In this document: one piece after another, positions 56,503 to 64,000 of the stretch
Layout: each line of letters opens with the position of its first letter
Position numbering within the stretch: position 1 is the first letter of the stretch
DNA from: Erpobdella octoculata
Lineage: Eukaryota; Annelida; Clitellata; Hirudinida; Erpobdellidae
Reading direction: 5' to 3'
DNA: 64,000 nucleotides
NCBI GenBank assembly: GCA_963978895.1
Contig: OZ022241.1
Coordinates: 10,432,356-10,496,355 of the forward strand
The notes under the pieces: generated by a model
What the model was told of the DNA's origin: nothing
Databases searched by the model: none
The model's input: only the letters and a program-made list of their open reading frames with translations
Program-made: the position numbers and the translations under genes

Positions 56503-56532
56503 CCAGTTTCGACTAGTTGTCATCTTCAGGGC
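56503..56532 (-). ncRNA. Hammerhead-like motif (Penelope-type)
   Basis: On the minus strand GCCCTGAAGATGACAACTAG continues TCGAAACTGG. CTGAAGA fits the hammerhead core CUGANGA, GAC..GUC can form stem II, and CGAAAC follows. Penelope-like elements carry such motifs in their terminal repeats and are often found at (TA)n tracts. I see no matching stem III and cleavage site, because the TA repeat starts right after, so this is a partial or degenerate copy at best. Confidence 0.4.
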
Positions 56533-56759
56533 AAACAACAATTGAAAATTAAACATAGATACAAAAAATGGACGAATATTTTAAATACTAAATAAATGAG
56601 TTGTATTAGAAAATTGGAACTGAAATAAGAATTACAAAACTAATAGAAAAAGGAAATTTAAATATATATAAAACATTAATTCATCAAATACAAAGTGTGT
56701 CTACATAAAAGCCTGTTCAACTTGGAAGTTAATAATATAAATACATAATCTGTTTTTCT

Positions 56760-56890
56760 AATTCCTTCCTTCAGTTCTCTCCTCTTTTCTCATGTTCTCT
56801 CCTCTCTCCTTTTCTCTCCTCTTCTTTCCCTCTCTCTCTCTGTCTTTTATTCTCCCTCTCTCTCCTTTTCTCTCCTCCTCTCTCCTTCCA
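56760..56890. repeat. Polypyrimidine tract
   Basis: CTCT/TCCT-rich, about 130 bp. The opposite-strand Arg/Glu-rich ORFs (56758-57064) are artefacts of the purine strand. Confidence 0.8.
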
Positions 56891-57596
56891 TCTTCTCCAC
56901 TCTTTCCAAAATGTTGATGGGCGCGAATATTTGAAAGGTGCGTGTCTTTCAGCATGATCGCGCCCCTCCTCGCCATGAAGACTTCGATTAAAGATGGAAT
57001 GATCGCTGAGCAAATATGATGATCGATGCTTGCCGCTTCCATGCATGCATACGTAATTCAACATGTTTTGTACTTATACGTTTCTTGTACACAGCTTGTA
57101 CATGCAAGTACTGCTACTCGCTCCTTCTTCGCTCCATCATGCTCCCCCTCATCCACGGAATGTAATAAATAGTTGTAGAAGAAATCCGATGAAAAGAGAA
57201 ACAACTGGAATTAAAAGGAAAGAATAAGAATATAAAAGAAACCATAATTATAAAAATAATTATTACTTTTAATCTTAGTTAATTAATATTATTATTGATT
57301 TATTGTGAAGCTTTATGCATTATTATATTTATGTATTATTATATGCATCTTTTTAGCCTACTCTAACATATCTATTATTAGTTTAGTTAAATGTCATTTG
57401 TTCCTTGAAATCATTTGTTCGTAACAAACAATCATTTTTATCATTATTTTTATTTATTATTAAAATCATGTAATATGGATCTGAGAGAAAACCCAAAGAA
57501 GAATTAGTTTTTTTATCACAAATATTATGTAATAGAGAATCAAAGAAAGAATATTGTTCATCTGCTTATTACAACTATCGTGTAATATAGACTCAA

Positions 57597-57990
57597 TCTA
57601 TATATCTATCTATATTTAAATGACTTTATGTCTGTCTGTCTGTGTGTATGTCCTTTATGCATTGCTACACCATTCATCCGATCATAATGAAATTTTCACA
57701 CAACCTTGAGAGTCAATAGAGGAAGGTTTTGTGAAAAAATGGGATCGGTCACAAAATGAGCGGGAGCGAAGGAACGAGCGGGAACGGGAATGGGAGAGCG
57801 AGTGTGATCTGGAACTTGAGAATGAGCGGGAACGAGAACGAGAAAGCAAGTGGGAACGGAAAATTGACCGGGAGCGAAAAAGCGAGCGAGAAAGGGAAAG
57901 CGTCCGAGAACGGGAGAGCAAGCGGGAGCAGAAAAGCGACCGGGAGCAGGAGAGCAATGCAACAATCGGCAATACGTATGAGGCCTTCTA
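57597..57990 (+). mobile_element. Helitron 5' end with repeat E, copy 2
   Basis: Starts TCTATATATCTATCTATA followed by a GTCTGTCTGTCTGTGTG stretch, Helitron-like. The 57651-57790 part matches 36758-36904 in inverted orientation. It is followed by about 220 bp of GAGCGGGAACGG-type purine minisatellite (57737-57955). No 3' end was located. Confidence 0.6.
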
Positions 57991-58111
57991 AAACAACTTC
58001 AGTCTATTTTGTGCTCATTTGTCATATGAATAATAATATGTATGGAAGCAAAACATTTATTAAATTAATTATTTGCTTATTTATATAAAATATTATTTGA
58101 CATGGAGACTT

Positions 58112-58371
<260 letters not shown>

Positions 58372-58939
58372 GTTATTACAAGTACCATGTACAGGGTCGG
58401 ATGCACGGTTATTGAAATTGTTCCAAACAGGATGGTTGGGGAATTTTTTTCCAACTTAGTGTTATAAGTTTTTACTTATATATGTGGGCAAGATTTTTTT
58501 TAAAAACTCAATTTAATAATCTTATTTATACATTATTCGAAAACCATTTAATATAGAATCCAAATAATATTACTTATATATTAGCAATATCATTTATGAC
58601 ATATTCAAAATTATATTCATTATTTTACAAATTATATTAAAAATATAATATACCTATTAGGTGTAACCCAAATAATAACATTTAATTATTTATTTATTAC
58701 AATAACTCTGAACCAAAAATAAAATAATTGTTAATATATTGCAAATTAACAAATATATCATGAAATATTGCAAATTAACAAATATATCATGAAATATTGC
58801 AAATTAACAAATATATCATTTAATATAAGCAATATTGAACCCAATAAACGACAGACGGCGGAAATAGAAACACAAACAAATCGCCGCGACTCTCTTTTAC
58901 TTGACCCATATTGTGACCTCATTAACCTCTTTCTCCTGA

Positions 58940-58992
58940 CCAATGACCAATCACGTGTTAGTCATGTGACTTGTCACGTGTCGGGCATGCGC
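58940..58992. promoter_or_regulatory. CCAAT / E-box / NRF1-like cluster
   Basis: Within 53 bp: CCAAT at 58940 and 58947, CACGTG at 58952 and 58975, CATGTG at 58963, and GCATGCGC at 58985, like an NRF1 half-site pair. A GTAAGA donor-like site follows at 58994. In an AT-rich region this is a strong local concentration and could be a promoter. No coding exon is visible next to it. Confidence 0.4.
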
Positions 58993-59357
58993 AAGTAAGA
59001 ACTGTTGATTTAGTAAGTAGTTTGGCTCTAGCTGTGACAACACATCTTTAATCTTATAAATTATGTGAATTAAAATAAAAGATCAATTTCATAATATAAA
59101 ATAAATTAGGTTTTTACCAAATAAAAAATTGAAAATGTATCTAAAAAGGTGGAAAACATGAATTCTTCTAAACATAATAAGATAAAAAAGATTTAATTAT
59201 ATAAAAGTTAAATAAGCGAAAAAAAAGTTTGTTTCTAATTAATTTCTGTATAACAATTTCAAAATAGAATTATTCTACACATTTATATACCACATTTTAA
59301 AAGAACATTTCTTCGCTTATCTCATTTTGTTCCCAATGTACAATTAAATAATTTAGT

Positions 59358-59358
<1 letters not shown>

Positions 59359-59394
<36 letters not shown>
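59359..59394. repeat. (TA)n microsatellite
   Basis: Short TA tract followed by a cluster of CCGATTT motifs (59400-59475) that resembles hAT subterminal repeats. Confidence 0.85.
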
Positions 59395-60230
59395 TAGGGA
59401 GTAACCGATTTCGATTTTTTTGCCGATTTCCGATTTCTGGTACCAATATTTGCCGATTCTGGTCCGATTAGTCGGAAATATCTATTGGTTACTAAAAATT
59501 TACAAATTGAGCGATTACTTTAATTTACTTTATTGAGCCATCACTTTAATTTACTTTATTGAGCCATTATTAACTATTTTGAATCAATTTAATACTATTT
59601 AAATTAAATATAGTAGCTGTCCGTAGACACGTAGACAAAATTTATATCACAGAATAGGATACACAAATGTTTGATTTTCTTATTTTATTGCAATTGAAAT
59701 AACAGAAGGGGCCATATTCACCAACCATCGTTTAATTAACGAGATGTTAAGCCCTTTACGCATAAAAACCATCTCCTGGTTTAATAACTCATACTTCATA
59801 CTACTTATAAACTTAAAAATAAAAACAAAATTTATGCATAATGCATCTTCTGGTGCATGTATTTCTTTCATCATCAATATAATATTCAAATTTATAAAGC
59901 ACAAGGTGAAACATGTAAGACAGTAAAATAAAAAAAATTTCTAAGCTTATAAGCATCATACATAATGCTGGATTTATTGTTCAAAAGAAGACATCGCGAG
60001 ATATCGAAGCTATCTTACTAAGGCATGGAGTGAAATTTAGAGATTTTAATTTGCTTTGAGCACGTTCGGTTCGATCCAAAGCATTGAACAATTTTTTGAT
60101 ATTGCTTAGCAGGTATGTCTAATAACCACTGACTTGAATGAGCTTTCTATAATAATGGTAGAAAAGAAACATGTTCTTTATTTAATAATATCTGACAGTC
60201 GATAACAGCTAAAAAAAACTCTTATATAAA

Positions 60231-60236
<6 letters not shown>

Positions 60237-60318
<82 letters not shown>
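60237..60318. repeat. (TA)n microsatellite
   Basis: About 80 bp of TA. Confidence 0.95.
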
Positions 60319-60320
<2 letters not shown>

Positions 60321-60380
60321 ATATTGCTGCAATCGTAAAATATTTAAAAAAATCCGTAATTTTTGACGGGCTATCTCTAG
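60319..60380 (+). mobile_element. Helitron-type 3' end, diverged
   Basis: TTGCTGCAATCG, AAAAAAATCCGT, GACGGGCTATCT and CTAG then T: the same 62-bp 3' end as at 46035-46097, with a decayed hairpin. Confidence 0.6.
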
Positions 60381-61016
60381 TATATATATATTAATAGTAC
60401 TATAAGTTACTGCAAGTTAATGAGAACAGGAAGAACACATAAACAACATACTCATCTCCTTCCTTACCACACAAACAAAACAACACACTTACAAACGCAA
60501 TTCCGCATCCAAACATCCGTACACATTTAATTCCACATAAACACACGCACAAATGCGATCCCATCCATCAGGAACACACATACACACAAGATCACGTACA
60601 CGACGAGCAATAGTGGGCCGGTGGGCTGTAACTCTGGCGTCCAATAACATTTCATAAGCGCTACATTTTCGCATGAGGCCGCATATGATTATTAATAGAC
60701 GGCTCTTCAACGAGCTGCCAATCATGCTGTGTGGTACTGTGTCTTATAATGCATGTGCCCTGCCCGTAGTGATCCACTCGGATCATGTGAACGCCTATCG
60801 CGTATCAACGTCGACATCCTCCCTGACCTTGGCTGTTTCTAATTGTTTTTAATATTTTTAATATTCCAATAAACTTTTTTTTACGAAAAAAATAATTGTT
60901 TCGATCGTCGAGCGAGAATTAAATTTAAGGAACGCAATGAAAATATCTTTTTGAGAGGACATACTTCGTAGCGTCTCTAAAATTGATTGACACACTGGCT
61001 GGTTGGTTGATTGAAA

Positions 61017-61161
61017 ATGATGGAAAGCCAACAGCAGAGGAGAAGGAAACAGGAGAAACCTCGTCATTTGAACAATTCGGACGGAGATGAAAGGAAACAG
61101 GAAGTTCAATCTGGTGAAGACGGTGACATCGATGAATTGTTGCACTGCGAACATTACAAAG
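61017..61161 (+). CDS. Candidate first exon, unknown gene
   Basis: ATG ATG starts a frame of 48 codons with an in-frame TGA just upstream (61008), ending AAAG|GTAAGA, a strong donor, in phase 1. The product is hydrophilic: basic first (MMESQQQRRRKQEKPRHL), then acidic (DGDERKQEVQSGEDGDIDEL), ending HCEHYK. It suggests the N-terminus of an intracellular protein whose remaining exons lie mostly beyond the window. No family recognised. Confidence 0.4.
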
Positions 61162-61593
61162 GTAAGAATTCTCTTGATTACTGATGTAAAATTATGCTTG
61201 CATCGTCTATATCTTTGTAGTTTTATTTGTGGATATATTCAATAAATAATTGAGGTATTAGTTGTATTATTTATGTCTTTTTGGTGAACTTGTTGTTTAG
61301 AGTTTTTAAGACTCCATTATCTGTTCACTGTCTGTTGCACTAATCATGGCATCATTTTTTTAAACATCTCATATTTCATTTCAACGATTTCTCCTCCATC
61401 CCTCCCTCCATCTCCCCACGTCCCTACACTCCACCCACGAAATTAGATCTCTCCTGATTAATTTTTTTAATCTACCACTATGTCTTATTGGCTGGCATTT
61501 TTTAGCTCCTTAAGCCTGATATTTATGATAATTCTATTTCATTCAAACAGATATATAAAATAAAATAATCTCAATATAATTAATATATATATA

Positions 61594-61633
<40 letters not shown>
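61594..61633. repeat. (TA)n microsatellite
   Basis: About 40 bp of TA. Confidence 0.9.
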
Positions 61634-61634
<1 letters not shown>

Positions 61635-61860
61635 TCAATCATTCATATATATACATATATGTACTTAATAAGATCAGCACATATACAAACTAGGTGTAAG
61701 CAGGAAATAAAATGACATCCCATTCAAGTATAATTAAAAACTGAAATGACTTTTTTCCAAAAATATCATAAAAACGTCACATCTTGACGACAGGAAGTCA
61801 CACTGCAAGTGATGACAAGAGTATAAAATTATTCATAAAATCTTCACAATTTCTGTGCAG

Positions 61861-61899
61861 TTGTGTCCGAAGATATCATCTCAAGTGAAACTGATATAG
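61861..61899 (+). CDS. Candidate second exon of the same gene
   Basis: After acceptor CAATTTCTGTGCAG, 39 bp continue in the correct phase (1 to 1), encoding VVSEDIISSETDI, with donor ATAG|GTACAC, which is weak. It would splice in frame to the 61017 exon. The evidence is modest. Confidence 0.3.
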   Translation: MCPKISSQVKLI

Positions 61900-62591
61900 G
61901 TACACAAGTGACAATGCTTTTGAATGGGACAAATTCTTTGCCCCGGGGTCTCATTACCCCTCTATGACATGCTTTGTTTTGCTATTAAATTTTTATTTAC
62001 CTTCCTCTGACTTGTATGTCATCTGGCTCTATAAATAGCAGTTGTCAATGTTTACGACTTAACACCATTTTGAGAAGTTCATTGAGAAAGGTTATTCAAT
62101 TAAAATCGAATAACAAATAACTTTAATTAACTGACAAATAATAATATTACGTGATTGAGTAATCCTTATTAGGTCAAGGAGTTCTATATTGATGAAAATG
62201 TGTATAAAATGGTTGGTCAGAACAGTTCAATCGCGTGTTGTCCAGCATAAAAGTTGCTTGTAGGGACAGTGATAATGCTGGTCATTATTGGCCGTGATAA
62301 AATTAAGAATTGAAGGCAGAGATCGTGCTGACATGATTGTACAGAAGAAGTACGCTTATGAATCTCTACATCAACATGTGACACGCTGTCCCGCTGGTCA
62401 GACATCCTCATTGCCATCATTGACCACACTCACTTTCATTCTGTTTACTTGTCCTACACTCATTCGATTATTCATTTATTTATTTTATTTAGAAAATTAT
62501 TCAGTCATTTGTTTAGTCAATTATTTAATAATTAACATATACATTTATTCACTCATTCAATCATCTGCTATTTTCACTCAGTCACTCATTT

Positions 62592-62900
62592 ATACTTACT
62601 CACACTAACTCACTCACTCACTCACTCACTCACTCACTCACTCACTCACTCACTCACTCACTCACTCACTCACTCACTCACTCACTCACTCACTCACTCA
62701 CACTCACTCACTCACTCACTCACACTCACTCACTCACACTCACTCACACTCACTCACTCACTCACTCACTCACTAACACACACACACTTTCACCCACTCA
62801 CAACTTTTTCACTTACTCACTCACTCACTCACTTATTACTTATTCACCCACTAACTGACTTATTCACTTACTCACTCACTCAATTACTAACTCACTCAAT
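62592..62900. repeat. (ACTC)n microsatellite
   Basis: Nearly pure ACTC from about 62607 to 62774, with ACACTC slips, fading into imperfect CACTTA copies up to about 62980. Confidence 0.95.
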
Positions 62901-63114
62901 CACTTATTCACTCACTCATTCACTTCCTCACTTACTTATTCAATCATTTAATCACTTACTTACTCACTCAGCCATTTACTTTTTTTACTCAACACCTTTT
63001 ACTCACTTGAACATTTATTCGCTTAAGAATTCATTCAATCACTTATTCATTCTTCTATACATCATTTAACTCAGCCCAATCACCCAATCATCTCAATTTC
63101 AAAGTTTCCTCAGC

Positions 63115-63230
63115 TCATCATCATCACCATCATAATAGTCATTATTATTATCGTCATTGTCATTTTCATCATCATTGTTATCGTCATCATCATCATCATC
63201 ATCGTCATCATCATCATCATCATCATTACT
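63115..63230. repeat. (CAT)n microsatellite
   Basis: CAT/CGT triplets. Similar patches recur at 63285-63305, 63430-63480 and 63538-63560. The rest, up to 64000, shows no gene. Confidence 0.9.
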
Positions 63231-64000
63231 TTTCCACGACTCGTATTCGTCCACGAGCACTGACTAAGCAGTGTCATCCACTTAGTCAGCATCATCATCA
63301 GCATGAGCCACCCAATCATCATTTCAGCTGATACTTTCTACCGCTGAGCTGCTCCTGATCTGAATGTCAGCCAGAGGACAATGAGAAACGATCATGCAAT
63401 GATAACTACCCCCATCCCAATCGCCAATATCATCATCATCACCACTTTCGTAATAATTATCACTATCAACACCGTCATCATCACTAGCAAGTTCTATTCA
63501 ATATCCACCCTCATCGAATTCATCAGCTCACAATCTTTTCATCATCATCATCATCATGACCATCGTCACTGTTTTCGTCACCATTCATTATCATCACAAT
63601 ATTTGTCACCAATTCACACTGCTGTTAGAGCACATGCACTGTAGAAACGGCTGTACAGCGCGTGTACTACAATACTGCCAGATATCCCTCATAAGAAGAG
63701 TTAATCTTTATGCAAATAATTGAATTTCATGACGATACGCTTCTTCCTCATTTCTCCTCATATAACACCTGGACTTGCACGATATTCAAACAGACGCAAC
63801 TTTCTCTCTTAATTTACTTCTCAAACTAAGTCGTAAGTCTGTTGACACTGATTGGACAAAAGCGACGATGATGATACAATCATTGATAAATATTTGACTA
63901 GCTCTAATTATATTAATACTCTAACCACCACTCCCGTTTAAGGATTTTCTTACTATTAACCCAGTTTAGAGGTCTTCTCATCACCACCCCATTTTATAGG

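Noticed and set aside
56758..57064. Arg/Glu-rich minus-strand ORFs
   Set aside because: Polypurine strand of a CT-rich tract; the two frames have the same bias.
57682..58088. Arg/Ser-rich and Arg/Glu-rich ORFs on both strands
   Set aside because: GAGCGGGAACGG minisatellite; all frames stay open because of repeat composition.

Overview
This is an AT-rich animal nuclear genome window. It shows spliced exons with GT..AG borders, phase-1 introns, animal-type non-LTR retrotransposons (RTE, CR1, Jockey/I-like), gypsy and copia LTR elements, hAT, piggyBac, pogo and Helitron DNA transposons, tRNA-derived SINEs and many microsatellites. I see no prokaryotic operon, IS element or CRISPR array. The element mix and microsatellite load would suit an invertebrate, perhaps a lophotrochozoan, but I cannot name the species.

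The main host gene I can support is one split gene on the + strand from about 9.28 to 40.44 kb. Nine exons, all joined in phase 1, encode a predicted 436-residue single-pass membrane protein. It has a signal peptide, two copies of a module made of two Ig-like regions (exons of 195 and 324 bp, then 198 and 324 bp), short Thr/Glu-containing linker exons, one transmembrane helix and a 7-residue tail. Most exons are too short, or too far apart, to stand out as ORFs. The introns are packed with mobile elements: intron 1 holds SAP-Gag, CR1, Jockey-like and piggyBac remains; intron 3 holds a gypsy element with a copia element inside it plus a LINE; intron 5 holds a hAT element with a LINE fragment inside it; the next intron holds a 33-bp-arm hairpin; intron 7 holds a non-autonomous LTR element, Helitron ends and a hAT MITE.

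Left flank (1-9.2 kb): a 36-bp satellite split by a Helitron whose empty site can be rebuilt, then a decayed RTE retrotransposon on the minus strand. From 40.5 to 46.1 kb: a SINE, a dispersed repeat, a pogo-like transposase remnant and a Helitron-type 3' end.

Right part (about 47-64 kb): transposon-poor, with long microsatellites (ATC, AAT, AT, GA, ACTC), a small hAT MITE, a hammerhead-like Penelope-type motif, a promoter-like cluster near 58.95 kb, and a candidate first exon of a second + strand gene at 61,017 that would continue beyond the window.
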